NCBI RefSeq assembly: GCF_000969835.1
Contig: NZ_KQ033912.1
Coordinates: forward strand, 1,935,920 to 1,999,919
Direction: 5' to 3'
From: Parabacteroides goldsteinii DSM 19448 = WAL 12034
GTDB lineage: Bacteria; Bacteroidota; Bacteroidia; Bacteroidales; Tannerellaceae
Length of the DNA: 64,000 nt
Part shown: positions 44,396-53,598 of the stretch, one piece after another
How positions within the stretch are numbered: position 1 is the first letter of the stretch
Layout: each line of letters starts with the position of its first letter
Notes under the pieces: model-generated
Told to the model about the DNA's origin: nothing
Seen by the model: the letters and a program-made list of their open reading frames with translations, nothing else
Database searches by the model: none
Translations under genes and position numbers: made by a program

Positions 44396-44429
44396 AAATA
44401 ATCGTTTTGCTTTCTGTAAATACTGTTGA

Positions 44430-44524
44430 CAAAGGTAGAAAATCTTTTTCGATAATCTATCAATGGATATGCTGATTTCAAGCCATCACCTACCAGTCTA
44501 TTCCGCAAATAATCTCTATCTTTG
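44430..44524. promoter_or_regulatory. divergent promoter boxes, DUF4254 / pdxB
   Basis: TACCTTTG at 44430-44437 on the minus strand and TATCTTTG at 44517-44524 on the plus strand are perfect -7 boxes placed correctly for the two divergent genes. Clear -33 TTTG boxes are not seen at standard spacing; a CAAT at 44461 may serve the minus one. Confidence 0.55.
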
Positions 44525-44544
44525 CCCTGCAAAAAGCATATAAA

Positions 44545-45648
44545 ATGAAAATAGTAGCTGACAACACGGTCCCATACCTAAAAGGCGTAGCCGAACCAAT
44601 CGCAGAAATAAAATACCTCAACTCAAACGAGTTTACTCCTTCAACCATCCACGACGCAGATGCTCTCATTGTACGAAGCATTGACAAATGCACCCGCGAA
44701 TTGCTCCAAGGTAGCCATGTCAAACTGATCACCACAGCGACTATCGGCTTCGATCATATCGACATAAAATATTGTGATGAAGCAGGTATCACCTGGAAAA
44801 ATGCACCTGGCTGCAATGCTGTCTCGGTTGCACAATACGTATTGGCTTCACTTATCACGATAGCCCTTCGCAGAGGAGAAACGCTTCAAGGAAAAACGAT
44901 CGGGATAGTCGGTGTAGGGCATGTCGGGAAAGAACTGGAAAAACTGTGTACGGCTTACGGTTTACATATCTTGCGTAATGACCCGCCACGAGCAGAAGAA
45001 GAGGGAGCGGCAGGATTCGTTTCGCTGGATACGATCGCAGAAGAAGCTGATATCATCACCTTCCATACACCGTTGACAAAAGAAGGACCTTTTGCAACCC
45101 GTCACCTTGCCAACGAAGTTTTTTTCAACAAAACACGTAAAAAGCCCTGGTTTGTAAATGCTTCAAGAGGAGCTGTACACGATACGACGGCATTGATAAA
45201 AGCTCTGAAATCAGGAAAAATCAGCGAAGCAGTGATAGATTGCTGGGAAAACGAACCGGCGATCGACCGGGAACTGTTAAGTCTTACAGCCGTTGCCACC
45301 CCCCATATTGCCGGATTCTCCGCTGATGGCAAAGCCAACGGGACTCGTACCTGCCTGGAAAATATCGAACGTTTCTTCGGTGTGAAAATAGAGAAATTAA
45401 GAGAAGTTATGCCGCCAGAGCCTGCCGATCCTGTTATCGATCTCGCCGGAGTGACGGAACATCGTATCGAACACGCAATACTTAAAAGTTTTAGTCCGCT
45501 TGGTGTAGACAGAGCACTGAGGGAAACGCCGGAAAAGTTCGAATGGTTCCGGGCAAATTATCATCATCCCCGGGAGTTTGCCGCTTATACGGTAAAGAAC
45601 GCGACAACAGAAGAGCGGGAACTTTTTGATAAGTTAGGTTTCAAATAA
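44545..45648 (+). CDS. pdxB: 4-phosphoerythronate dehydrogenase
   Basis: A 367-residue D-isomer-specific 2-hydroxyacid dehydrogenase: MKIVADNTVPYLKGVAEPIA, VRSIDKCTRELL, ATIGFDHIDIKYC, the NAD motif GIVGVGHVGKELEKL, then VNASRGAVHDTTAL and the catalytic His in ATPHIAGFSADGKANGT. The N-terminal DNxVP and the C-terminal DUF3410 dimerisation region separate PdxB from SerA. It oxidises 4-phosphoerythronate in the DXP-dependent pathway to pyridoxal 5'-phosphate. TATCTTTG lies 20 bp before the start. The MFS gene follows by 22 bp. Confidence 0.93.
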   Translation: MKIVADNTVPYLKGVAEPIAEIKYLNSNEFTPSTIHDADALIVRSIDKCTRELLQGSHVKLITTATIGFDHIDIKYCDEAGITWKNAPGCNAVSVAQYVLASLITIALRRGETLQGKTIGIVGVGHVGKELEKLCTAYGLHILRNDPPRAEEEGAAGFVSLDTIAEEADIITFHTPLTKEGPFATRHLANEVFFNKTRKKPWFVNASRGAVHDTTALIKALKSGKISEAVIDCWENEPAIDRELLSLTAVATPHIAGFSADGKANGTRTCLENIERFFGVKIEKLREVMPPEPADPVIDLAGVTEHRIEHAILKSFSPLGVDRALRETPEKFEWFRANYHHPREFAAYTVKNATTEERELFDKLGFK

Positions 45649-45670
45649 TACCATTCTACTATTCACTGCT

Positions 45671-46870
45671 ATGGCGAAAGACAAGTTATTATCACCCGGT
45701 TTTTGCAACATATTAACGGCTAATTTTCTGCTGTTTTTTGCATTTTACCTGATACTGCCAATCCTGCCCTTCTATTTACAGGAACGGTTTATGACGGATA
45801 AGTCGATGATCGGGTTTATCCTGTCCTGTTATACGATAGCCTGTCTTTGTATCCGTCCGTTTTCCGGATATCTGCTGGATACCTTTGCCCGTCGCCCGTT
45901 ATATCTACTGTCTTATGCTATATTTATGGTCATTTTCGCCGGATATATGATTGCCAGCGTGTTGAGTATTTTCATTGTGCTGCGTATTCTTCACGGATTC
46001 GCATTCGGGATGGTCACGGTATCGGGTAATACGATCGTGATCGACATTCTTCCTTCTTCACGTCGTGGCGAAGGAATTGGATATTACGGGATGGCGAATA
46101 ATCTGGCAATGAGTTTCGGTCCGATGATCGGATTGTTCATGCATAACAGTTTCAGTTATGAAGTGATTTTCAGTTGCTCGCTGGTTTCCTGCTTCTTGGG
46201 ATTTATCATGGCTTATCTGGTTAAAACGCCTTACAAGCAACCGGTAAAGAAAGAACCGATTTCGCTCGACCGCTTCTTCCTGGTAAAAGGCCTTTGGGCA
46301 GGAATATCACTACTAATGCTTTCCATTCCTTACGGGATGACAACCACCTATGTGGCAATGTATGCCGACGAGATCGGTATATCTGTCAATTCAGGACTTT
46401 ATTTCACCTTTATGGCGATCGGACTCGCGACTTCCAGGCTGTTTTCCGGCCGGCAAGTAGATAAAGGGCGTATCACACTGGTTATTACATTGGGGATGTA
46501 TCTGGCATGTGCCAGTTTCTTTGCGCTCGCTTCCCTCGATGCATTGATGAAATGGAATCCGACGTTCACTTCCTATTTATATATAGCCATCGCTTTATCA
46601 CAAGGTGTTGCTTTCGGAACCATGTTCCCGGCATTCAACACCCTGTTTGTCAATCTGGCACCCAACAGCCAGCGCGGAACGGCAACTTCCACCTACCTCA
46701 CTAGCTGGGATGTCGGTATCGGAATCGGATTAATGATCGGCGGAAGTATCGCACAGGAATTCGGTGGATTCAACCACGCTTATCTGTTTGGAGCCTGCCT
46801 GACAGTTTTATCCACTTTCTTTTTTATCTTCAAGGCTGGACCACATTTCAACAAGAACAAACTGCGGTAA
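45671..46870 (+). CDS. MFS transporter
   Basis: A 399-residue protein with 12 predicted helices. The loop 2-3 motif is GYLLDTFARRPLYLL and the antiporter-type motif C region is NNLAMSFGPMIGLF; SRRGEGIGYYGMANN lies before it. These suggest a drug or small-molecule exporter of the DHA1 type. It follows pdxB by 22 bp on the same strand and ends 8 bp from the convergent GT1 gene. The substrate cannot be assigned; a link with vitamin B6 is possible only by position. Confidence 0.9.
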   Translation: MAKDKLLSPGFCNILTANFLLFFAFYLILPILPFYLQERFMTDKSMIGFILSCYTIACLCIRPFSGYLLDTFARRPLYLLSYAIFMVIFAGYMIASVLSIFIVLRILHGFAFGMVTVSGNTIVIDILPSSRRGEGIGYYGMANNLAMSFGPMIGLFMHNSFSYEVIFSCSLVSCFLGFIMAYLVKTPYKQPVKKEPISLDRFFLVKGLWAGISLLMLSIPYGMTTTYVAMYADEIGISVNSGLYFTFMAIGLATSRLFSGRQVDKGRITLVITLGMYLACASFFALASLDALMKWNPTFTSYLYIAIALSQGVAFGTMFPAFNTLFVNLAPNSQRGTATSTYLTSWDVGIGIGLMIGGSIAQEFGGFNHAYLFGACLTVLSTFFFIFKAGPHFNKNKLR

Positions 46871-46878
46871 AAAACGGG

Positions 46879-48120
46879 TTATCGTGCCAAAGATTCTATA
46901 TAATTACAGATGTTTTCGATTCCTTTTTCACTTTCAATTTGCTCACTGAGCATCGCCGCATTCTTTTTATATTCGGGATTGCTGATCAAGTCACCCATTT
47001 TTTGCTCCAGTTCACTTTCCGATACCTTTGCGATCTTCACTCTTTCCGGGCCGACTCCGAGCACCTGGACCCGATACCCCCAATAAGGCTGATCCAGAAG
47101 TAAAGGAGTGATCAGCTGAGGTTTCCCGGCACGTGCCACACTATGCGTCGTTCCGCTTCCACCATGATGAATCACGGCGTCGCAATGAGGGAAAATCAGA
47201 TGATGCGGAATCGGCTTTTGCATCAGGAACAATTGTTCATTCCCCTGCAACGTCTCTCCGGTCTTTGCCCAACCTGAACCGACCACCAGCCGGTATTGCT
47301 TCCGTTTGCAGATACGGGCCAGCATACCGCAAAAGCGCTCCCGGTCGTTCGATGTACAGCTACCTAACGTAAAAAAGAGAACCGGTGTCTGTTCCTTTTT
47401 GATAAAAGCCATCAATTCCTGATAAGCCTCTTCATCATATTCAAAGGTATCATTGAAACAATACCCGCCTATATTCCAGCGAAAACGTTTGTCCCAGACG
47501 GGATCGGTATGTCCCAGATATCGACTGTACAATAAGAAGTTATCACTATTCTTTGCGGCATCCTCCCCAAAGTTACTGATTGGAGCCAATCCGTATTTCC
47601 GACGGTTCTTGTTTATCGTATCCTTCACCATATAGTTGGATACCCGGTTCATCATCAGCCAAAGCAATTTAGGTGTAATGATCGGATTGGGTTTCGGATA
47701 AGGAAAAGCAGGAGGCGGCATTTTCTCGCCCGGAAGAAAAGGTGCAAAAGAAGTGCGGACGAACGGCTTCTTGCAATACGCGGCAATCCCCGTAGCGGCA
47801 AATTCAGTATTAGCAGCTACAAGAACATCGTTCTGTTCCAAAAGCGGAATTACCTGCACAAACTGTTTGTCTATCGCCTCGCGCGTCCACTCAACAATCC
47901 TTTTAAAACTCTGTTTATTCTCGGCTGCGTCGGCCATCATCCCGCCAATATTATCAAAATCCTGCAAAACGACTTTTACAGGATATTTCTTTGCTATTTC
48001 CTCAAAAACATGGGGAATATTTACCGTTACCTCATGACCCCGTTTAACCAACTCGCGGGCTACAGCCAGATAAGGCAGTACATCGCCTTGCGATCCTCTT
48101 GTTACAAGCAGTATTTTCAT
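46879..48120 (-). CDS. GT1 glycosyltransferase (UGT/sterol-glucosyltransferase-like)
   Basis: A 413-residue GT-B enzyme. The N-terminus MKILLVTRGSQGDVLPYLAV is typical of the glycosyltransferase 28 N-terminal domain. The C-terminal donor site is CDAVIHHGGSGTTHSVARAG followed by PQLITPLLLDQPYW, the signature of family 1 transferases acting on lipids, macrolides or sterols. No signal or membrane segment. Acceptor unknown; a membrane lipid is plausible. It is preceded by a small membrane-protein gene 36 bp upstream on the same strand. Confidence 0.92.
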   Translation of the reverse strand: MKILLVTRGSQGDVLPYLAVARELVKRGHEVTVNIPHVFEEIAKKYPVKVVLQDFDNIGGMMADAAENKQSFKRIVEWTREAIDKQFVQVIPLLEQNDVLVAANTEFAATGIAAYCKKPFVRTSFAPFLPGEKMPPPAFPYPKPNPIITPKLLWLMMNRVSNYMVKDTINKNRRKYGLAPISNFGEDAAKNSDNFLLYSRYLGHTDPVWDKRFRWNIGGYCFNDTFEYDEEAYQELMAFIKKEQTPVLFFTLGSCTSNDRERFCGMLARICKRKQYRLVVGSGWAKTGETLQGNEQLFLMQKPIPHHLIFPHCDAVIHHGGSGTTHSVARAGKPQLITPLLLDQPYWGYRVQVLGVGPERVKIAKVSESELEQKMGDLISNPEYKKNAAMLSEQIESEKGIENICNYIESLAR

Positions 48121-48156
48121 TCTTCAATATTTTACACGTAGTTTTTTCATCACAAA

Positions 48157-48330
48157 TCAGACTTCTTTGCCTTCTTTGCTATCTGGGAGACATTGTTCTT
48201 TTACCTCACAAGCCTCACTTACCTTTTTACCTGCTACCTTCCTTTTAAAAAGCATCCGGACCAAAAAGGCTAAAAATCCTAACAATATACTCATTAACAT
48301 AATGAGAGCAAAGAAAGGAGATATAAACAT
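48157..48330 (-). CDS. small single-pass membrane protein
   Basis: About 57 residues from ATG 48330: MFISPFFALIMLMSILLGFL followed by AFLVRMLFKRK, then a charged tail with two cysteines (EACEVKEQC). The hydrophobic N-terminus and KRK after it predict one membrane helix with the tail in the cytoplasm. It precedes the GT1 gene by 36 bp on the same strand. The hydrophobic start followed by a polar tail is coherent, but at this length a chance frame is possible and I know no family. Confidence 0.5.
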   Translation of the reverse strand: MFISPFFALIMLMSILLGFLAFLVRMLFKRKVAGKKVSEACEVKEQCLPDSKEGKEV

Positions 48331-48476
48331 ATCCGTCAATGTCTATTTTTCACATTCGATATTCTATTATTAATAATGTCATTTTACCATACACTAATAT
48401 ACAGATAGTTATTACACCTCCGAAATGTCGATTCTTAATAATGGAATATTGATTCTGAAAGATAGCTATTGTTTGG

Positions 48477-48501
48477 TACAAAGTTATATCAGTACTTTGT
48501 A
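48477..48501. promoter_or_regulatory. inverted repeat before the DUF4925/TonB-receptor operon
   Basis: TACAAAGT (48477-48484) and ACTTTGTA (48494-48501) form a perfect 8-bp inverted repeat with a 9-bp spacer, 33 bp before the start codon. The right arm overlaps GTACTTTG, a near-match to the -7 box, so a bound repressor would cover the promoter. Confidence 0.5.
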
Positions 48502-48533
48502 TCATCAAAATTAAACAATAAAAAGAAAAGTAA

Positions 48534-49712
48534 ATGAACAAGTATTTATTGCGCAACTTTCTTTATGTTATCTGCATGGTCCCCTTCTTGTTTGCCTGCG
48601 ATGACAATGATGATGAGGGCGGTTCCGAATTAAACGGAATCTATTCCAATAAGTTGAGTACACCGGAAGGTGGCAATACACTGAACCTGACTTACAGTGG
48701 ACGTGAGTTCATCGGTAAGGACGTCTCTTTCAAACTAACCGGTAACAATGCGGCAACCATTACACTGCATTACATCCTCCCCGGGGAAGCCGCAACATTG
48801 CTGGAGAACGTAGCAGTTACTTCCGGAAGCAACAGTTACTCTTTTTCAGGAAACGGAACCGGAAACAACGGCACTACTTTCGCTTACAGAGGGAATGTTG
48901 AAAAAGGCAAGATGACATTCGATCTGACCGATGTAAAAATCGCATCGAACCAACTGACTTCAAATGGGACATGGTATCCGGTGCAAGGTGGGGAATCTAT
49001 TGAAACAGACCCTGTTTTGGGAGAATATACTTTGATGCGCCATGCCTTTCATATGGTAACTGACAATGCTCTTCTGGGACAGGTAGTTCCCATACTGGAG
49101 CCTATTGCAGGAAACCTGATCTGCTGGTTTATCAATGAAGTCTCTTTCAATCCGGATGGCAATATCACAGCCCGCTACGCCACCATGCCGGAAGGCAAAG
49201 CTATCGGAGACTTGATAAATACTCCCCCAAACAGAAAAGAGAGCGAATGGCTCACTTCGCCGATCAACCTGGCTTCTTATTATGTAAAAGACGACTCGGA
49301 ACTTTATATAGTCCCCAACATCGATATGATTCTTTACCAGATTCAACAGAATAAGACTAAGGCAGACGGCGGCCTCGACACTTCCGTTATCGCAGCCATT
49401 TACCAGCAGCTTAATAAATGGAGTACTACCGGTATCCGGATGAATATCCGCAAAAATTCGGAAGCCCCTTACAGCAGCATGGGCGGACAAATCGCTTATA
49501 AGGGAGATATATTCCTATATCTGGATAAAGATGAAATTGCAGCTTTCCTTCCGCTGTTACCCTTAATAAAAGATCTTCTGCCGGAAGAAATAATTGGCGG
49601 ACCAATGGGACCGATGATAACATCTTTGCTTGAAATGCTTGCCAGTAGCCTGCAACAAACAAAAACACTGGAACTAGGCATGATGCTAAGCAAACAAAAG
49701 GAGATACAATAA
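48534..49712 (+). CDS. DUF4925-like lipoprotein
   Basis: A 392-residue lipoprotein (YVICMVPFLFACDDNDDEGG; the acidic stretch after Cys resembles the Bacteroidetes surface-export signal). The N-terminal about 130 residues are a beta-rich domain (LNGIYSNKLSTPEGGNTLNL, ISLHYILPG-like strands ending GKMTFDLTDV). The C-terminal part is mixed and has LLPLIKDLLPEEIIGGPMGP. The pattern matches DUF4925, whose function is unknown. It lies 18 bp before a TonB-dependent receptor gene and is probably its surface partner, replacing a SusD. Confidence 0.8.
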   Translation: MNKYLLRNFLYVICMVPFLFACDDNDDEGGSELNGIYSNKLSTPEGGNTLNLTYSGREFIGKDVSFKLTGNNAATITLHYILPGEAATLLENVAVTSGSNSYSFSGNGTGNNGTTFAYRGNVEKGKMTFDLTDVKIASNQLTSNGTWYPVQGGESIETDPVLGEYTLMRHAFHMVTDNALLGQVVPILEPIAGNLICWFINEVSFNPDGNITARYATMPEGKAIGDLINTPPNRKESEWLTSPINLASYYVKDDSELYIVPNIDMILYQIQQNKTKADGGLDTSVIAAIYQQLNKWSTTGIRMNIRKNSEAPYSSMGGQIAYKGDIFLYLDKDEIAAFLPLLPLIKDLLPEEIIGGPMGPMITSLLEMLASSLQQTKTLELGMMLSKQKEIQ

Positions 49713-49730
49713 TAAATAAAGAGTACAGAC

Positions 49731-52544
49731 ATGAAAAAATATACAATACTATTTTTACTTGCCTTCCTGACCGGTCCTGCTTTCGGACAGATCATGAAAG
49801 GATTCGTATATGACAAGGAGACCAATGAGCCATTGGCGGGAGTCAATATTACCTATAAAAGGATCACGGGAGAAACAAACGGTACAATTTCCGAAGCAGA
49901 CGGTTCTTATCAGATCAACCTTCCGGAAGGGGGTGTCGACCTGCTGTTCAGTTACATCGGTTATGAGAACGAACAGGTCCCGGTAGTAATCAACCGGAAT
50001 GAAACGAAGACAAGAAATATATTCATGCAAGTAAAAGCCAACCTGTTGGGAGATGTGGTAGTCAGTGCCGGACGTTTTGAACAAAAACTAAGCAATGTCA
50101 CCGTCTCCATGGATTTACTGAAGGCCGAAGATATTACCAAGCAAGCGCCAACCGACCTGAGTGCCACACTGAATACAATGCCGGGAGTCGATATCAACGA
50201 CAAACAGCCTTCTATCCGTGGTGGTAACGGCTGGACCTACGGCGTCGGTTCACGAAGCCTTGTGCTGATCGACGGAATGAGTGCGCTTACTTCGGGTACA
50301 GGAATCATTAACTGGAATATCGTTCCGCTGGAAAATATCGAACAGGTAGAAGTTATGAAAGGGGCCTCTTCCGTACTGTACGGTTCGTCTGCCCTGAACG
50401 GTGTAATCAACATCCGGACCAAACGGCCAAGCCTGACACCGGTAACGACCTTGCGTGCTTATTTAGGTATTTACGGCGATCCCGACAACGAGGAATACCG
50501 GTGGAGCGACAAATCTTTTTGGAAAGAAGGTAAATATGAGGTAGAGCCATTCCTGCGTAAAAACGTATTCTCCGGTATCCGCAACCCGATTTATGAAGGG
50601 ATAGACTTCTCACATGCCCGCCGCATCGGAAACTTCGACGTATCGGCCGGACTGAATATGTTTACCGACGAAGGATATAAAAAACAAGGTTACAACAAAC
50701 GGTTTCGTGCCGGCGGTAACCTGACTTACCATCAGCCGATGAAAGACGGCAATTTGCTGAACTATGGTTTCAACGTAAACTTCATGAGTGACAAATATGC
50801 CGATTTCTTCCTCTGGCGTTCGCCGAAAGATGTTTATGAACCGTCTCCCATTGCCAATATGGGACGCGAAGCAAATACTTTCTACATCGACCCGTTCTTT
50901 AATTTTACAAACCCGAATAATAATACCTCCCACAAGGTAAAGGCCCGCTTCTATTACCGCGGTGACAATATTGCAGACGGCTCGAACAGCGGGAAGTCGA
51001 TCACGGACATTTTGGGAAATATGGGTACTGATGTCAATGCCATTACCGGTATTGTGCAAAACGTACAAAACGGCGATTACAGCATGCTCTATCCAATCAT
51101 CCAGCCGGCTTTGCAAGGCGACCTTAACGGACTGGTAAACGGAACAACCAATCTGCTGGGAAGTATTTTCCCGACAGCGACTACAGCCGATTACTGCGAC
51201 CTGCTTTCATGGGTGATGAAACGTGGTATTCCTAGCAGTACCTCCGACCTGATCCCTTGGTTGTCCAATGCGATCAACCCGAAAGCTGACCCGGTAACCA
51301 TCGACAAGAATTATACGTATTATCTGGATTACCAATTCAACAAAAAATGGGACAACGGTACACAGATCACAGCCGGAGCCACTTACGAACATATGCGAAG
51401 CACCTCTGTAACGACAGGCAATCACGATAGCGACAATGCAGCCCTGTTCTTCCAGTATGACCAACGCTTTTTCGACCGCCTGAGCGTGTCTGCCGGTATG
51501 CGTGCCGAATATTATCGTGTGGACGATTTCCTTCGTGAAGCCGACACAAAGATATTCGGAGCTAAAGTACCTGTCAAACCTATCTTCCGTGCAGGTTTGA
51601 ATTACCAACTGGCTGATTACAGCTTTATCCGGGCCAGTTTCGGACAAGGCTATCGTTATCCTTCTCTGACCGAGAAATATGCCCGCAAGGATATCGGTGG
51701 AGTCGGTGTATTCCCGAACAATGAAGTAAAGGCAGAAAAAGGGGTAAATGCAGAACTGGGTTTCAAACAAGGATATAAATTCGGTAATCTGATGGGATTC
51801 TTCGATGTTGCCGGTTTCTATACGCAATATACGGACATGATCGAATTCCGTTTCGGCTTCTTCGACCCCAACTCTTATGCCTATGCCAACAGCACACAGG
51901 AAATCCTGGGTATCATCGCCAAAGGTCAGATGCCGGGTATCGGTGCACAATTCTACAATGTATCCAAAGCACGCATCTATGGGGCAGAGATAAGTACAAA
52001 CGGTTTCTACAACTTCAATCCCGACACCAAGTTATCTTATAACCTGGGATATGTTTTCATCGAACCCGAGGATATCGATTACAAGGAAAAGAATGAAATC
52101 GAAGCACAATATAACGACCCTCTCCGTGCCAAGGAAAAATCCAACGACTCCAAATATCTGAAATATCGTCAGAAACACACGGTGAAAGGTGTGCTTGATC
52201 TCCAGTGGAAACGCCTGAACCTGGGTATGAATGTGACTTGGAAAAGTAAGATGCTGGCAGTCGATTATCTGATGGTAGACGAGCGCGAAAAAGAACAGCC
52301 GGATGCCATGGAGTATATCCGTCAGCTGCTGTATGGAAATATCGGCGGAGAAACGCTTAATACATACTGGAAAGAAAAGAATACGGACTATTGTGTAGTC
52401 GACCTGCGTGCCGGCGTAAAGATAACGAAAGACGTATCATTCCAGTTTATGATCAACAATCTCTTTAATAAAGAATATTGCACACGCCCGATGCTGGTAT
52501 CGGCACCACGCACTTATGTGATGCAATTGAACATGACATTCTGA
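49731..52544 (+). CDS. TonB-dependent outer-membrane receptor
   Basis: A 937-residue receptor. Signal peptide (ILFLLAFLTGPAFGQ), carboxypeptidase-like regulatory domain (about 22-100; DKETNEPLAGVNITYKRITG), plug domain (about 115-230; QAPTDLSATLNTMPGVDIND, VEVMKGASSVLYGSSALNGV) and a beta-barrel ending RTYVMQLNMTF. It is of the BtuB/CirA/FepA-like kind rather than SusC. The typical ligands of such receptors are siderophores, haem, cobalamin or metal complexes; nothing here identifies one. It is co-transcribed with the DUF4925 lipoprotein and ends in a good terminator. Confidence 0.94.
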   Translation: MKKYTILFLLAFLTGPAFGQIMKGFVYDKETNEPLAGVNITYKRITGETNGTISEADGSYQINLPEGGVDLLFSYIGYENEQVPVVINRNETKTRNIFMQVKANLLGDVVVSAGRFEQKLSNVTVSMDLLKAEDITKQAPTDLSATLNTMPGVDINDKQPSIRGGNGWTYGVGSRSLVLIDGMSALTSGTGIINWNIVPLENIEQVEVMKGASSVLYGSSALNGVINIRTKRPSLTPVTTLRAYLGIYGDPDNEEYRWSDKSFWKEGKYEVEPFLRKNVFSGIRNPIYEGIDFSHARRIGNFDVSAGLNMFTDEGYKKQGYNKRFRAGGNLTYHQPMKDGNLLNYGFNVNFMSDKYADFFLWRSPKDVYEPSPIANMGREANTFYIDPFFNFTNPNNNTSHKVKARFYYRGDNIADGSNSGKSITDILGNMGTDVNAITGIVQNVQNGDYSMLYPIIQPALQGDLNGLVNGTTNLLGSIFPTATTADYCDLLSWVMKRGIPSSTSDLIPWLSNAINPKADPVTIDKNYTYYLDYQFNKKWDNGTQITAGATYEHMRSTSVTTGNHDSDNAALFFQYDQRFFDRLSVSAGMRAEYYRVDDFLREADTKIFGAKVPVKPIFRAGLNYQLADYSFIRASFGQGYRYPSLTEKYARKDIGGVGVFPNNEVKAEKGVNAELGFKQGYKFGNLMGFFDVAGFYTQYTDMIEFRFGFFDPNSYAYANSTQEILGIIAKGQMPGIGAQFYNVSKARIYGAEISTNGFYNFNPDTKLSYNLGYVFIEPEDIDYKEKNEIEAQYNDPLRAKEKSNDSKYLKYRQKHTVKGVLDLQWKRLNLGMNVTWKSKMLAVDYLMVDEREKEQPDAMEYIRQLLYGNIGGETLNTYWKEKNTDYCVVDLRAGVKITKDVSFQFMINNLFNKEYCTRPMLVSAPRTYVMQLNMTF

Positions 52545-52562
52545 TTAAACCACTAATAGATG

Positions 52563-52607
52563 AAAAGCCCTGCCGGATCAAGAAATTACCGGTAGGGCTT
52601 AATTTTT
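52563..52607. terminator. terminator between TonB-receptor gene and purN
   Basis: AAGCCCTGCCGG (52565-52576) pairs with CCGGTAGGGCTT (52589-52600) with one G-U pair, around a 12-nt loop, and is followed by AATTTTTT. It serves the receptor gene and may also stop purN transcripts from the other side. Confidence 0.85.
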
Positions 52608-52622
52608 TATACCTTTTTCTTA

Positions 52623-53186
52623 CTATTTCAATAAGTCATCAATCACATGCGGATAATGAGCATATTCCAATGCATGCACTTTAGTAGCCACTTCTTCAGG
52701 GGTATCGGCAGGCAACACCTCACATTTAGCCTGGAAAATGATATCACCTTCATCGTAATTCTCATTTATATAATGTATCGTTATGCCTGACTCTTTCTCG
52801 CCGGCAGCAACGACAGCCTCATGCACATGCATCCCATACATTCCCTTTCCGCCATGTTTAGGTAACAGAGCCGGATGAATATTGATGATTTTACCCGGAT
52901 AAGCTGTCAGTAACGCATCTGAAATCTTATTCATAAAACCAGCCAGAACAATCAAATCGATCTGATATTCCGCCAGTTTCGCCAAAATGGGGGTTCCTTC
53001 CACAAATTCGTCGCGGGAAAACACAAAAGACGGAATTCCCAGATTATTGACGCGTGCATGAACGCCCACATTCTTATTATTGGACAAAACAACCGCGACT
53101 TTAACGGTTTCACTTTTAGAGAAGTACCGGGCGATATTTTCCGCGTTTGTACCCGAACCGGAGGCAAAAATTGCTACGTTTTTCAT
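52623..53186 (-). CDS. purN: phosphoribosylglycinamide formyltransferase
   Basis: A 187-residue protein of the GART family: NVAIFASGSGTNAENI (phosphate binding), LAGFMNKIS, the catalytic Asn and His in IINIHPALLPKHGG, and GITIHYINENYDEGDIIFQ with the catalytic Asp. It transfers the formyl group of 10-formyl-THF to GAR in purine synthesis. It is divergent from acpP, with 154 bp between them. Length is slightly under the usual 190-210 but all key residues are present. Confidence 0.95.
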   Translation of the reverse strand: MKNVAIFASGSGTNAENIARYFSKSETVKVAVVLSNNKNVGVHARVNNLGIPSFVFSRDEFVEGTPILAKLAEYQIDLIVLAGFMNKISDALLTAYPGKIINIHPALLPKHGGKGMYGMHVHEAVVAAGEKESGITIHYINENYDEGDIIFQAKCEVLPADTPEEVATKVHALEYAHYPHVIDDLLK

Positions 53187-53254
53187 ATTTTTCTATGTTT
53201 TAGTGCACACGAAAAGAAAAAATGTGCAGTTTTCCGCATTTTTAGTGCATTAAA

Positions 53255-53287
53255 TTTGTTTTGTAACATAAAAAATTCTTTTCTTTG
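53255..53287 (+). promoter_or_regulatory. promoter of acpP-fabF-rnc
   Basis: TTTG (53255-53258), 21 bp, then TTTCTTTG (53280-53287): seven of eight bases of the -7 consensus and a perfect -33 box. The acpP start is 53 bp downstream. Confidence 0.7.
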
Positions 53288-53340
53288 CACTGCAAATTTA
53301 AAAAGTATATTCGTATTTATTAATCTAAATTGAAAAAGTT

Positions 53341-53577
53341 ATGTCTGAAGTTGCATCTAGAGTAAAGGCTATCATCGTTGACAAATTAAGTGTTGAAGAA
53401 ACAGAAGTTACAAACGAAGCGAGCTTTACTAATGATTTAGGAGCAGACTCTCTTGACACTGTAGAATTGATTATGGAATTCGAAAAAGAATTCGGTATCT
53501 CAATTCCTGATGATCAGGCAGAAAAGATTACAACAGTAGGCGATGCAGTCGCTTATATCGAAGCTAACGCGAAGTAA
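53341..53577 (+). CDS. acpP: acyl carrier protein
   Basis: A 78-residue acidic protein. The phosphopantetheine site is Ser37 in [20 protein letters not shown], and the helix III end [19 protein letters not shown] is standard. It carries acyl chains in fatty-acid synthesis. fabF follows by 21 bp, the classic arrangement. Expression is probably high from the upstream promoter. Confidence 0.97.
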   Translation: MSEVASRVKAIIVDKLSVEETEVTNEASFTNDLGADSLDTVELIMEFEKEFGISIPDDQAEKITTVGDAVAYIEANAK

Positions 53578-53598
53578 TCAATCCTTTTAATTAAAGGT

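Noticed and set aside
51207..51950. minus-strand open frame of 247 codons
   Set aside because: Fully antisense to the TonB receptor barrel, which has clear domains; a codon-bias shadow.
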